Assembly: GCA_019636495.1 (NCBI GenBank)
Contig: JAHBXL010000012.1
Coordinates: 1-64,000, forward strand
Direction of reading: 5' to 3'
DNA length: 64,000 nucleotides
Source: Phycisphaeraceae bacterium
GTDB lineage: Bacteria; Planctomycetota; Phycisphaerae; Phycisphaerales; UBA1924
Below are positions 48,770 to 57,677 of this stretch, piece by piece; the stretch's first letter is position 1; every line of letters starts with the position of its first letter. Both the position numbers and the translations under genes were made by a program. The notes beneath the pieces were generated by a model. That model was given only the letters and a program-made list of their open reading frames with translations, was not told the DNA's origin and made no database searches.

Positions 48770-49771
48770 ATGAACCGGAAGCGGCGTGGCTTCACATTGA
48801 TCGAGTTGCTGGTGGTGATCGCGATCATCGCGTTGCTCGTGGCGATTCTTCTCCCCGCGTTGAGCGAGGCGCGTTCCGCCGCCCAGGGTGCGGTCAGCAT
48901 CTCGAATCTTCGTCAGTTGAACACGGCGATCGCGGCCTATGGCGGTCAGCACAACGATGCGTTTGTCAATCCGTTCGACAAGGACAACCCGATCCGGTAC
49001 GGGGGCGGCGTGCAGTGGTGCTTCATTGTCACGCCGCAGACGGCGCAGGGCACCGCCGGCTTCACGGCGTGGCAGATCAACGATGCCAACTGGGCGAGCG
49101 AGATGTTCGCCGCGCACTGGGCCAGCCTCATGTTGTCATGGATCAGCGAGTTCGACCTCGACTCGCCGGTTCAGTTTGCCCCGCAGGACCGCACGGTGAT
49201 CCAGCGTTTCCGCAATACCGTGACGGCGCCGAACGCCCCGCCCATCGAGAACCTGCTCTGGGATGGGTCGTACTTCTATCCGCCGGTGTTCTGGACGCGG
49301 CCCGAGCGATACGCCACCGAGGCCCGCGTGAACATCCAGGCCTCCGCCGCCGACGGCAATCTTCAGTGGCGGCGCAATCGCTACGACAACGTGCCATTCC
49401 CCTGGGCCAAGGTCATGGTCCACGAGCGGTTCGATTTCTCCAAGAAGACGCGGCGCGGCTTCGGCACCAACGGTCGAATGAAGTTGTTCCCCAACTGGAA
49501 CAACCCCGAGGCGCGGCCCAAGTTCGGCTTGGTCGATGGAAGCGTGGACTCCTGGGCAATCAAGGACCTCGACAACCTGTCCACCAACGGCAACCCGGCC
49601 GAGCGGGTCGTCTTCACGCCGTCGGGCCTGTGGAACCCGGGCGCAGCGATCCTCAACCGGTACGACATGCTCAACGACGGCCTCGAAGGCGGCCAGGCCC
49701 AGAACTTCTCGTTCAAGTCCTACTTCTGGGCGACGCGCAACGGCATCAAGGGTCGCGACATCAACCGTTGA
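48770..49771 (+). CDS. Type II secretion/pilin-like prepilin
   Basis: A 333-residue protein; GGAGGG lies 5 nt before the ATG. The leader MNRKRRG is followed by [20 protein letters not shown], a canonical prepilin signal with Gly before Phe. The body is a globular beta/alpha region with aromatic patches ([39 protein letters not shown]). It differs from the prepilin at 34-35 kb in body sequence. Its upstream gap has an unusual G-rich tract. A good terminator follows. Confidence 0.9.
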   Translation: MNRKRRGFTLIELLVVIAIIALLVAILLPALSEARSAAQGAVSISNLRQLNTAIAAYGGQHNDAFVNPFDKDNPIRYGGGVQWCFIVTPQTAQGTAGFTAWQINDANWASEMFAAHWASLMLSWISEFDLDSPVQFAPQDRTVIQRFRNTVTAPNAPPIENLLWDGSYFYPPVFWTRPERYATEARVNIQASAADGNLQWRRNRYDNVPFPWAKVMVHERFDFSKKTRRGFGTNGRMKLFPNWNNPEARPKFGLVDGSVDSWAIKDLDNLSTNGNPAERVVFTPSGLWNPGAAILNRYDMLNDGLEGGQAQNFSFKSYFWATRNGIKGRDINR

Positions 49772-49820
49772 CCCGAGATCTCCGCTCCGCGCTCCGGCAA
49801 CACCCACAGCGAACGCACAC

Positions 49821-49851
49821 AGGGCCGGTCTTGCGACCGGCCCTTTCTGTT
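49821..49851 (+). terminator. Rho-independent terminator of the prepilin gene
   Basis: A perfect 10-bp stem AGGGCCGGTC / GACCGGCCCT with loop TTGC (49821-49844) followed by TTCTGTTT, 49 nt past the stop. Confidence 0.8.
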
Positions 49852-49880
49852 TCTGCGGTCCGTGCAGTTCCGAGGCGCGT

Positions 49881-51662
49881 TCAAGCCTTGCCCGCCGCGG
49901 CACGCCGTTCGAGTTGTTGCATCACCTGCTTGGCCATCGCCTCGGCGGTGGCGACCTCGGCGACGGTCACGTGATCGGCCCCCGCGTTGGTCGCCAGGAA
50001 GGCGTTGCTCAGGAAACTCGTCCGCGCGGCGATGAAGATCGTCGGCGAAATGGCGCGGATCGCCTGGCACGCAAGCAGGATCGCATCGTCGTCGGGGATG
50101 GTGATGATGATCGCATCGGCCGTACGCACACCGGCCGACTCGAGCACCTCGGGGTTGCTGATGTCGCCGTAGACGATCGCACGCCCCAACGACCCCTGCT
50201 TGCGCACGGTGCCGGGGTTGAGTTCGACGATCGTGTAGGGGATCTGCGCGATCTGCAGTCGGTCCACCACGGCGCGACCGACCAGGCCGAAGCCCGCGAC
50301 GATGACGCCGGCACTCGCAGGCTCGGTTGCGCCGGCGGAGTCGGCGTCCGCGGGCGCACCGGCGCGCTCGACGAGCGCGCTCGACTTGATCCACGGCGCG
50401 GCGGGAAACCTTGAGAGCACCGGAGCGGCGAGCTTGGAGAGGTCGTAGGCCCAGGGCGTCAGGATCAGCGACAGCACGACCACGGCGATCATGACCGGCT
50501 GCTGGGCCTCGGGAATGATGCCTGACATCGCCGCGCCCGCGAACACGACGAGGCTGAACTCACCGGCCTGTGTCAGCAGCGCCCCCGTCTGCAGGCTGGT
50601 CGCGGCATTCGCCCCGCCCGCCCACGTCGAGATTACCAGGATCGTCCCTTTCACCGCGAACAGCGCCCCCACGCCGAGCAGCACGACCCACCACGCGTCG
50701 AGGACCGAGGGCACGTTCATGTTCAGTCCGACAACGGTGAAAAAGACCGCCATGAACAACTCGCGCAGCGGCGCGAGTTGGCCCGCCAACTGGTGGCGGA
50801 AGGCCGTCGTGGCGAGCATGAATCCGGCCAGGAACGCGCCGAGCGCCGGGCCGATGCCGACGTAGGTCGTCAGCGCGGCCGCGGCGAGGGCGACAGCCGA
50901 TGCGACGACCAGCAGCGTCTCCGATGCGCCGCCGCGGGCGGCCTCACGCAGGAGTTTCGGCAGGGCGTGCTTGCCGATCGCCACCATCAGCCCGACCGCG
51001 AGCATCGCCACCACGCCCGAGACCAGCAGATCGACCAGCGGCCCGCCGCTGAGGCCGGAGACCAGTCCCGGCGTGCTGCCCGCGGCCTGCTGCCCGGCCC
51101 ACATGGCGATCGGCGGCATGAGCGCGAGGATGGCGATCGAGAGCAGGTCCTGCGTGACCGAGACGCCGATGCACAGGCGACCCTGGATGCGGTTGACCTC
51201 CCGCCGCGGCTGCAAGACGCCCATCGCGACCGCGGTCGACGACATCGACATGGCCATCGCCAGCACCAGCGCGGCGGGCGCGGAGAGACCGAAGGCCATG
51301 CCCACGGGGATGCCGATGGCCCATGTCGCCAGGGTCGAGCCCAGGCCGATCGAGAGGATGCTGACCATGCCCGAGCGGATGCCCGCCAGATCGAGTTGCA
51401 GCCCGATGGTGAACATGAGCAGCAGGATCGCCAGTCCGGAGATGGCTTGCACGTTCTCGGGGCTGCTGATGAGCGCGAGCGCGGAGGGGCCGATGATCGC
51501 GCCGGTGATGAGGTAGCCGGGGATGGTGGCCAGGCCGAAGCGCTTGAAGATGATGGTGATGCACGCCGCGGCTGCGAGCGTGAGCAGCAGATCGACCATC
51601 AGGCTGGCTGCGCCGCCTGACGAGGATTGCTGGGCGAGAAGAGTGGTGAGGCAGAGCGCCAT
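49881..51662 (-). CDS. Cation:proton antiporter with TrkA-N domain (KefB/CPA2 type)
   Basis: A 593-residue inner-membrane protein, ATG at 51662. Twelve or so hydrophobic segments; GYLITGAIIGPSALALI (about 54), MSMSSTAVAMGVL and GPALGAFLAGFMLATT are CPA2 exchanger motifs. A C-terminal Rossmann domain (about 470-590; IVAGFGLVGRAVVDRL, VYGDISNPEVLESAGV) is a TrkA-N/RCK fold that senses NAD(H) or ligand and gates K+ or Na+/H+ exchange. The C-terminal RCK-C domain of some relatives is absent. Convergence with the plus-strand prepilin gene is across the terminator. Confidence 0.92.
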   Translation of the reverse strand: MALCLTTLLAQQSSSGGAASLMVDLLLTLAAAACITIIFKRFGLATIPGYLITGAIIGPSALALISSPENVQAISGLAILLLMFTIGLQLDLAGIRSGMVSILSIGLGSTLATWAIGIPVGMAFGLSAPAALVLAMAMSMSSTAVAMGVLQPRREVNRIQGRLCIGVSVTQDLLSIAILALMPPIAMWAGQQAAGSTPGLVSGLSGGPLVDLLVSGVVAMLAVGLMVAIGKHALPKLLREAARGGASETLLVVASAVALAAAALTTYVGIGPALGAFLAGFMLATTAFRHQLAGQLAPLRELFMAVFFTVVGLNMNVPSVLDAWWVVLLGVGALFAVKGTILVISTWAGGANAATSLQTGALLTQAGEFSLVVFAGAAMSGIIPEAQQPVMIAVVVLSLILTPWAYDLSKLAAPVLSRFPAAPWIKSSALVERAGAPADADSAGATEPASAGVIVAGFGLVGRAVVDRLQIAQIPYTIVELNPGTVRKQGSLGRAIVYGDISNPEVLESAGVRTADAIIITIPDDDAILLACQAIRAISPTIFIAARTSFLSNAFLATNAGADHVTVAEVATAEAMAKQVMQQLERRAAAGKA

Positions 51663-51728
51663 GGCGTCGATGGTACACAACGCCGCGCGGGCGCGTGTCG
51701 TGGGATCGCGGCACGGGCGCGACCGCGC

Positions 51729-53762
51729 TCAGGCCGGCTGGGCATCGGCGCGGCGCTTGATGAGCACCGAGAGCAGCGTGACATCGGCGGGCGTGATGCC
51801 CTCGAGCCGCGCGGCCTGGCCGAGGGTCTCGGGGCGGAATCGGGCCAGCGCCTGGCGCGCCTCGGTGCGGAGATTGGGCGCCGCGTCGTAGGGGAAGTCG
51901 GCCGGGATGCGGCGGCGTTCGAGGTCGGCGTGGCGGCGAACCTCGGCCCGCTGGCGCTCGATGTAGGCCTCGTAGAAGCGTTCGGTGTGCACGGTGAAGA
52001 CGGCATCGCGCCAGGTGCGGTCATCGAGGTTCGGCGGACGCACGGCAATGGCCGCCGCGGCGAGGGATTCGGGCCCGAACTCGGGCCTCCGCACCAGATC
52101 GCGCAGCGGGACGAGATCGAGGCGTGCGGCGTCGATGAACCGCGCCAGCGCTTCGATCGCATCGCACCGGGCGGCGAATCGTTCGCGTCGGAGCTCGCCG
52201 AGGGGATGGGAAGCCAGCAGGCCGAGGGATTCGGCCAGCGACGTGAGGCGGTCGGGCGCGTTGTCGGCGCGGAGCATGAGGCGGTGCTCGGCGCGGCTGG
52301 TGAACATGCGGTAGGGCTCGGTGGGGGTCTTGGTGACCAGGTCGTCCATCATCACGCCGATGTAGGCGGCATCGCGCGAGAGGGTGAATGGCGGCTCGTT
52401 GCGCGCGAACCGCGCGGCGTTGATGCCCGAGATGACGCCCTGGCCGGCGGCCTCTTCGTAGCCGCTGGTGCCGTTGATCTGTCCGGCGAGGAACAGGCCC
52501 TCGACCAGTTTGGTCATGCCGGTGGCGAAGATCTGGTGCGGCTTCACCATGTCGTATTCGACGGCGTAGCCGTAGCGCAGGATCTGGGCGCGTGCGCAGC
52601 CGGGCATGGCGCGGACGATTGTGTCCTGCACATCGGCGGGGAGACTGGTGGACACGCCGTTGCAATAGACCCAGTCATCGCGGAGAGACTCGGGCTCGAG
52701 GAAGACGTTGTGCGAGTCGCGATCGGCGAAGCGTGTGACCTTGTCCTCGATGCTCGGGCAGTAGCGCGGTCCGATCGACTCGATCTGCCCGCTGTACATG
52801 GGCGCGCGGTGCAGGTTTGCGCGGATGGCGTCGTGCGCCGCGGCGGTGGTTCGCGTGACGCGGCACTCGACCTGGGGCAGATGCGGAAATGGCAAATGAG
52901 CAAAGGGCAAAGCAGATGGCAGATAGGCAGATTGAGAATGCAGTGCATCGCTGATCGGTTGCTTTGCATCTGCTGTTTCGCTGCTTTCGCGCGAGAGTTC
53001 GCTGAACGGCACGGGCACATCGTCGCCGGGGGCGGGTTCGAGCGCGTCCCAGTCGATGGTTGCGCGCTTCAGCCGCGGCGGGGTGCCGGTCTTGAGTCGG
53101 CCGAGTTCGAAGCCGAGTTCCCGCAACGCGCCGGAGATGCCGACCGCCGCGGCCTCGCCGTAGCGACCTCCCTCGGATTTCTGCTCGCCGGTGTGCATGA
53201 GGCCGCGCATGAACGTGCCGGTGGTGAGGACGACCGCGGGGGCGGAAAGCAGCACATCTTCAAATGGACAAAGCAGCAAATGTCCATCGCGTGCCGCGTC
53301 GACTGCGTCTGCTTTGTTGCTCTTTCGAACGACCACCCCACGCACCTTCCCGCGCTCCACCACCAGCCGCTCGACGCTCCCGGCGATCACTTCGATCTCG
53401 GGGCGCGAGGCGATGAGCAACTGCACGGCCTCGGCGTAGGCGTGTTTGTCGCACTGGGCGCGGGGGCCGCGGACGGCCGCGCCCTTGGAGGAGTTGAGCA
53501 CTTTGAACTGGATGCCGGTGGCATCGGTGGCCAGGCCCATGAGCCCGCCGAGCGCATCGATCTCGCGGACGATCTGCCCCTTGGCCAGCCCGCCGATGGC
53601 GGGGTTGCAGGACATGACGCCGATCTTGGAGGGGTCGAGCGTGACGAGGGCGACGGTGGCACGGGCATCCTGCCCGTGAACAGGCAGCAGATTCGCCGCG
53701 GCCCACGCGGCCTCAACGCCCGCATGGCCTCCGCCGATGATGATGACTTCGTACCGCTTCAC
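51729..53762 (-). CDS. mnmG: tRNA uridine 5-carboxymethylaminomethyl modification enzyme MnmG (GidA)
   Basis: With MnmE, adds the carboxymethylaminomethyl group to U34 of several tRNAs, using FAD. 677 residues. FAD site IIIGGGHAGVEAAWAA (7-22), SCNPAIGGLAKGQIVREIDALGG, and the MnmG motifs VVLTTGTFMRGLMHTGE, RLKTGTPPRL, HRAPMYSGQIES and the C-terminal SLLKPEV-like region (KRRADAQPA end). It is longer than the about 630 typical, due to three inserts, each lying on a DNA repeat: residues about 24-36, 143-169 and 256-299. The enzyme core appears complete. Confidence 0.95.
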   Translation of the reverse strand: MKRYEVIIIGGGHAGVEAAWAAANLLPVHGQDARATVALVTLDPSKIGVMSCNPAIGGLAKGQIVREIDALGGLMGLATDATGIQFKVLNSSKGAAVRGPRAQCDKHAYAEAVQLLIASRPEIEVIAGSVERLVVERGKVRGVVVRKSNKADAVDAARDGHLLLCPFEDVLLSAPAVVLTTGTFMRGLMHTGEQKSEGGRYGEAAAVGISGALRELGFELGRLKTGTPPRLKRATIDWDALEPAPGDDVPVPFSELSRESSETADAKQPISDALHSQSAYLPSALPFAHLPFPHLPQVECRVTRTTAAAHDAIRANLHRAPMYSGQIESIGPRYCPSIEDKVTRFADRDSHNVFLEPESLRDDWVYCNGVSTSLPADVQDTIVRAMPGCARAQILRYGYAVEYDMVKPHQIFATGMTKLVEGLFLAGQINGTSGYEEAAGQGVISGINAARFARNEPPFTLSRDAAYIGVMMDDLVTKTPTEPYRMFTSRAEHRLMLRADNAPDRLTSLAESLGLLASHPLGELRRERFAARCDAIEALARFIDAARLDLVPLRDLVRRPEFGPESLAAAAIAVRPPNLDDRTWRDAVFTVHTERFYEAYIERQRAEVRRHADLERRRIPADFPYDAAPNLRTEARQALARFRPETLGQAARLEGITPADVTLLSVLIKRRADAQPA
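52866..52990. repeat. Inverted-arm 7-nt repeat element inside mnmG
   Basis: Left arm: GGCAAAT, GAGCAAA, GGGCAAA, GCAGATG, GCAGATA-type units (52888-52945). Right arm: GCTTTGC, ATCTGCT, GTTTCGC, TGCTTTC (52961-52988). GCAGATGC pairs with GCATCTGC. Translated in frame as the segment of about 40 residues between LSRES and QVECRVT. Confidence 0.8.
53255..53330. repeat. Second inverted-arm 7-nt repeat element inside mnmG
   Basis: Left arm CAAATGG, ACAAAGC, AGCAAAT (53261-53281); right arm CTGCTTT, GTTGCTC, TTTCGA (53309-53328). ACAAAGCAG and CTGCTTTGT form a 9-bp inverted pair. Translated in frame between KVRGVV and LSAPAVV. Confidence 0.75.
53660..53678. repeat. REP-like palindrome inside mnmG, near the FAD site
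   Basis: Stem CACGGGCA / TGCCCGTG around TCC. It inserts LLPVHGQDARAT after the first FAD-binding helix. The motif HGQDARAT is seen in many planctomycete proteins that carry this hairpin (recalled, not searched). Confidence 0.7.
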
Positions 53763-53778
53763 GCATCATGATAAGACG

Positions 53779-53814
53779 CCGGGGCTGAGGTCTGCTTTGA
53801 GACCGAAGCCCCGG
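53779..53814. repeat. Two-tier hairpin next to the Y1 transposase
   Basis: Outer stem CCGGGGCT / AGCCCCGG, inner stem GGTCT / AGACC, separated by a GA / GA internal loop that could form sheared pairs. It lies in the 97-nt gap between mnmG and the transposase start and may be its cognate REP. Confidence 0.6.
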
Positions 53815-53859
53815 GTTGACGCCGGCGCAGTTCAGCGCCTGTTGATTACACTCCTCCCC

Positions 53860-54384
53860 ATGACCGTCTGGCGCGACTGGGTCCACATCACGTGCTCCGC
53901 CCGCGGCCAGTGGCTTCCCGGCGATGCCCGCGGATTTCGGGATCATGGCCATCGGATCCACTCCTCTGGAACATACCGCGACCCGCCCCCGTTGCATGAG
54001 CACGCCGGCCTGCGGGTCCATGCCGCGAAGATCAACCAGATGGTCGTTGCGTTCACACCCGCTCAGCGCGTCACGATTGGTGAGGCGATGCTCGAGAAAC
54101 TCGCGGCGATGGAGTTCCCGGTTCGGATCCTCGCCGTCGCGGCGACGCACGTGCACGCGCTCATCCGTGTCGGTGAACAGGACGCAATCCCGATCGTCGG
54201 ACGCGCCAAGCAACTCGCTTCGCATCGACTTCGCCAAGAACTTGCCGGCACCATCTGGGGCGAGCGGAGCCACCCGGAGCGGATCACATGCGAAGGGCAC
54301 TACCGCAACGTCGTCGACTACATCGGCCATCACAGACTTGACGGGGCTTGGATGTGGGATCGGCATGCCGACAGCCCGGCGTGA
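53860..54384 (+). CDS. REP-associated-type Y1 (IS200-like) transposase
   Basis: A 174-residue single-domain HUH nuclease. The His-hydrophobic-His metal site is H97-V-H99 (ATHVHALI); Tyr148 or Tyr154 (HYRNVVDYI) are nucleophile candidates on the following helix. WRDWVHITCSARGQWLPGD is the family's N-terminus. It has no transposon ends in direct repeats and stands alone, as REP-associated tyrosine transposases (RAYTs) do; it is likely domesticated to mobilise short hairpins such as those in this window. The start is the ATG at 53860 where homology begins. Confidence 0.85.
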   Translation: MTVWRDWVHITCSARGQWLPGDARGFRDHGHRIHSSGTYRDPPPLHEHAGLRVHAAKINQMVVAFTPAQRVTIGEAMLEKLAAMEFPVRILAVAATHVHALIRVGEQDAIPIVGRAKQLASHRLRQELAGTIWGERSHPERITCEGHYRNVVDYIGHHRLDGAWMWDRHADSPA

Positions 54385-54453
54385 CTGATTGCCGCCTTCA
54401 ACCCGTGCCTTCGCTCGCAGAGCCTCGCTCAGACACGGCGTCGGTGTGGGCGG

Positions 54454-56025
54454 TCAATGCGCATTGCGGTGCACAAACCCGCGGAAGACCGTCAGCCAGA
54501 GGATCTTCAGGTCGAACCCGACCGACCAGTTCTTGACATAGAACAGGTCGTATTGCAGGCGCTTCCGGAGTGATGTCTGGCCGCGGTGCCCGTTCACCTG
54601 CGCCCACCCCGTCATTCCCGCCTTGACGTGCTGCCGCAGCATGTAGCCGCGCCAGTCCTCGCGGAAACGTTCGATCAGTTCCGGCCGTTCGGGACGCGGG
54701 CCGACCAGCGACATGTCGCCCACGAGCACGTTGAACAACTGCGGCAACTCGTCGAGGCTGGTGCGGCGGAGCCATTTGCCGATGGGTGTGACACGGGGGT
54801 CATCGCGCTCGGTCCAGCGTGCGCCGCCCGGCTCCGCCGCGGCCTCGTCCTGCACGTGGTACATGGTGCGGAACTTGTAGATGTCAAACGTCTGCCCGCC
54901 GATCGACACGCGCCGCTGCTTGAAAATGATCGGCCCCGGCCCGCTCAGTCGCACCAGCCCCGCCACGATGAGCATGGGGATTCCGAAGATCACCATCGCC
55001 GCGACCGCGCCCAGCACATCCAGCACGCGCTTGGTCAACCCGCCCAGCCCGTGGTGCGGCGTCTCGCGGTAACTCAGCACCGGCATGCCGTCGAGTTCGT
55101 TGACGCTCATGCTCTGCGCGACATATCGCGGCGAGACATCCGGCACGATCCGCACATCGACCGGGTGCTTGTCCAGCGCGCCCAGCACCTGCGAGAGATA
55201 CGTCGAGCGCGAGCCCGGCAGCGCAACGTACACCGCATCGGGCTTGTTCTCGGTGAGGATCTGCTCAAGGTCCGACAGCCCGCCCTTGACGGGCTTGTCC
55301 ACGCACTCGGTGCGGCGGGTCTTGTCCTGGTGCGAGATGAAGTACGCCACCTGGATGCCCGTCCACGAGTTGCGCTCCAGCGTGTGCGCGACGATCTGGC
55401 CGAGGCGGCCGCAGCCGATGATCGCAACGTGCCGCTGGTTCCAGCCGCGGCGGCGCAGCACGCGCACGCCGATCCTGAACGCCACGCGGTGGACCGACAG
55501 CATGACCGGGAGCAGGATGGTGAGCGCACCCAGTTGCACGCGCCCGGCATCGAGCGTTAGACCCCACAGGTGCAGCGGCTCATAGACGCCGCGGAAGACC
55601 GAGGAGTCCGATGCGTAGAGCACGGCCAGCACGGCGAGCATCGTCGCCAGCGACGCCTTGAAGACCTGCACCATCTCGTTGGCCAGCGAGCGGTCGCGGC
55701 GGGGGCGATAGAGGCCGAACCACCGCAGGCAAAGCAACGCGACCGGCACGGTGTAGAGGACCAGCGCCTCCTTCGGCGGATGCTCCCACGACTCGGGCCA
55801 CCACGTCCTTTCGATGGTCGTTCGTCGCACCGCCCACGCCGCGAACGACGCCGATGCCACCACCAGGCCGTCAACGACGGCGAGCAACCCGACGAACAAC
55901 TGGTGCTGCTGCTTGAGCAACTGCGCTGGACCCTGTGAAAAGTCGCCCGCCGACCGGCACGCCCGGCCCCAGTCGACCTGCCGTCTTGCCCTCCACGCCC
56001 ACGGCACGGCGCCGCCGAGTGGCAA
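54454..56025 (-). CDS. Exopolysaccharide polyprenyl glycosylphosphotransferase (WcaJ/CpsE-like)
   Basis: A 523-residue membrane enzyme that moves a sugar-1-phosphate (often glucose or galactose) from UDP-sugar to undecaprenyl phosphate, the first step of capsule or exopolysaccharide synthesis. Four or five N-terminal hydrophobic segments, a Rossmann-like middle domain (HVAIIGCGRLGQIV) and the bacterial sugar-transferase domain (about 330-520; KRVLDVLGAV, KQRRVSIGGQTFDIYKFRTM, RRTSLDELPQLFNVLVGDMS, VGPRPE). The 5' end is uncertain: the TTG at 56025 or the GTG at 56007 could start it. Confidence 0.92.
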   Translation of the reverse strand: MPLGGAVPWAWRARRQVDWGRACRSAGDFSQGPAQLLKQQHQLFVGLLAVVDGLVVASASFAAWAVRRTTIERTWWPESWEHPPKEALVLYTVPVALLCLRWFGLYRPRRDRSLANEMVQVFKASLATMLAVLAVLYASDSSVFRGVYEPLHLWGLTLDAGRVQLGALTILLPVMLSVHRVAFRIGVRVLRRRGWNQRHVAIIGCGRLGQIVAHTLERNSWTGIQVAYFISHQDKTRRTECVDKPVKGGLSDLEQILTENKPDAVYVALPGSRSTYLSQVLGALDKHPVDVRIVPDVSPRYVAQSMSVNELDGMPVLSYRETPHHGLGGLTKRVLDVLGAVAAMVIFGIPMLIVAGLVRLSGPGPIIFKQRRVSIGGQTFDIYKFRTMYHVQDEAAAEPGGARWTERDDPRVTPIGKWLRRTSLDELPQLFNVLVGDMSLVGPRPERPELIERFREDWRGYMLRQHVKAGMTGWAQVNGHRGQTSLRKRLQYDLFYVKNWSVGFDLKILWLTVFRGFVHRNAH

Positions 56026-56128
56026 CTGTCCCGCAACCCGCGCCGATTGTCAACTTCGCGCGGAGGGATGTTCGGAAGTTGACCGGATACCAGTGTCGTG
56101 CACCGCTCGGCAGATGAGCAGCCGGTCC

Positions 56129-56533
56129 TCAGCCATCGGGCTCTTGTCGCGTCCGGTCGGAATAGAACGTGTCGTACAGGTCATCAAACTCCGCGATCTC
56201 CGGGCGTGCCCCCTCGGGCCGCTTTGCCGCGATGTTCTCCCACGCGTAGTGCGCGCGGGTGTCGCGGGCGGCGCTCTCGGACTCGATGCTTGCGAGCGAC
56301 TCGTCATAAGCCCGACGGAGCGCGGGATCGGAAAGGACCTCGTAGGCCGTGGCGACCGCCGCGAACGCGGCGGAGGAACCGGCGGGCCCGGTGTCGGGGT
56401 GGTGCTGCTTGGCGAGTGCGCGGTAGGCGCGGCGGACTTCCTCAGCACTGGCATTGCGGGATACGCCGAGCGTCTGGTAGTGCGTGCGCGCTGCATCGGC
56501 GCGGCGCGATGGTCGCGGTTGGCGCGCGGTCAT
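56129..56533 (-). CDS. DnaJ-domain protein
   Basis: A 134-residue J-domain protein: HYQTLGVSRNASAEEVRRAYRALAKQHHPDTG contains the HPD motif (about 45) that stimulates Hsp70 ATPase (quoted in parts: YQTLGVSRNASAEEVRRAY, KQHHPDTG). No Gly/Phe or zinc domain follows; the C-terminus is acidic. Its ATG overlaps the FKBP-fusion stop as ATGA, so the two are translationally coupled. A co-chaperone role for the fused protein or for secretion is plausible. Confidence 0.88.
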   Translation of the reverse strand: MTARQPRPSRRADAARTHYQTLGVSRNASAEEVRRAYRALAKQHHPDTGPAGSSAAFAAVATAYEVLSDPALRRAYDESLASIESESAARDTRAHYAWENIAAKRPEGARPEIAEFDDLYDTFYSDRTRQEPDG

Positions 56534-57642
56534 CGGCCGTGGCCCGGGAGCACCGGCGGAACCGCGGGCTGCGGGTTCGAGTTGTCGACCCACATGCACT
56601 CGGTCTCGAAGATGAGCGTGGCATTGGGCGGGATGACGTTCCGCGCGCCCTGCTCGCCATAGGCGAGCGCGGGCGGGATCACGACCTTCCGCCGCTCGCC
56701 GACGGCGATGCCGACCAGCGCATCGGACAGGCCCTTGGGCTGCGTGGGGTGGCGGACCCGCACCGCGTCGCGCCCTTCTGCGCGGGACGTGTTGATCCGC
56801 GAGCCATCGGTCAGCCAACTGGAAAAGTGCAGCGCGGTCTCGCCTCCCTCGGCCAGGCCCTCGGCGCTTTCCTCCGGCGGGCGAAGTGTGATGACGATCA
56901 GGCCGTCATCACGCCGATCGGCCTTGAACCAGGGCGATTCCTGCCGCTCGAACCGCACCGGGTTGGTGGCCGATCCCGTACTCCAGATTTCTCGCCCGTC
57001 CGCGGCGATACCCGTGTCGTGCAGCGCGACAAATCTGGAAGTAAGTTGTATGGAACTTGTCATCTCGACCGCGCCGCGATCGACCGTCGGGTAGGGGTGC
57101 GGCGTGCGGCCCAGCACGCGACCGCCCTCGGCCGCGAGCACGAGATCGAGGTTTGCCGCCAGCCGCCGTGCATCCAATGTGGGGATGGACTCGGGCGCGG
57201 CCCAGAGGCCCGCGAGCATCTCGGTGAAGTCGGGCGATGCGCGGAAGTCCATCACGCGGAGCCGAAGTTCCGTCCCGCGGCGATAGAGGTGGAAGACTCC
57301 CTGGCGGAACGGCTCGGCGGGCGAGTCCTCGCGGGCGATCTCAAAGTACACAGCGTTGTCGAGACCTTCGACTTTGATCCGCGCGGCGTTGAGCCGCAGG
57401 GCGGGATCTTCGCCGCTGGGCGCAACGCGGAAGGAACCGGTGAGCATCGACAGGACCCGCTCGAACTCCGGATCGATGTGCGGCGCGGGGGCGGTCGGCC
57501 CGGCGATGGTGACGGGCTTGTCCGCCGCGGACTCGGTTGCGGCCTGAAGCGGCGACTGGCGAGCATCCTGGGCCATTCCGGTCGCGGCGGGTGCCGCGAA
57601 GACTGACACGACGAACATCCAGACTGCGTGTGATCGGAGCAT
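56530..57642 (-). CDS. CpeT-like / FKBP-type PPIase fusion, secreted
   Basis: A 370-residue protein with a signal peptide ending GMAQD. Residues about 58-235 match the CpcT/CpeT beta-barrel pattern (VLSMLTGSF, NAVYFEIARED, PFRQGVFHLYRR), known in cyanobacteria as phycobilin lyases and in other bacteria without phycobilin. Residues about 265-352 are an FKBP domain, recognisable by VVIPPALAYGEQGARNVIPPNATLIFE. In the FKBP part the usual FDSS is INTS, so the active-site Asp is lost while Tyr (LAYGE) and Phe (LIFE) remain; isomerase activity may be weak. I am not aware of this fusion being described. It is coupled to the DnaJ gene. Confidence 0.82.
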   Translation of the reverse strand: MLRSHAVWMFVVSVFAAPAATGMAQDARQSPLQAATESAADKPVTIAGPTAPAPHIDPEFERVLSMLTGSFRVAPSGEDPALRLNAARIKVEGLDNAVYFEIAREDSPAEPFRQGVFHLYRRGTELRLRVMDFRASPDFTEMLAGLWAAPESIPTLDARRLAANLDLVLAAEGGRVLGRTPHPYPTVDRGAVEMTSSIQLTSRFVALHDTGIAADGREIWSTGSATNPVRFERQESPWFKADRRDDGLIVITLRPPEESAEGLAEGGETALHFSSWLTDGSRINTSRAEGRDAVRVRHPTQPKGLSDALVGIAVGERRKVVIPPALAYGEQGARNVIPPNATLIFETECMWVDNSNPQPAVPPVLPGHGR

Positions 57643-57677
57643 CGTGGTCCGCCTCTGTTTCTGCGGATGGCGCGGGA

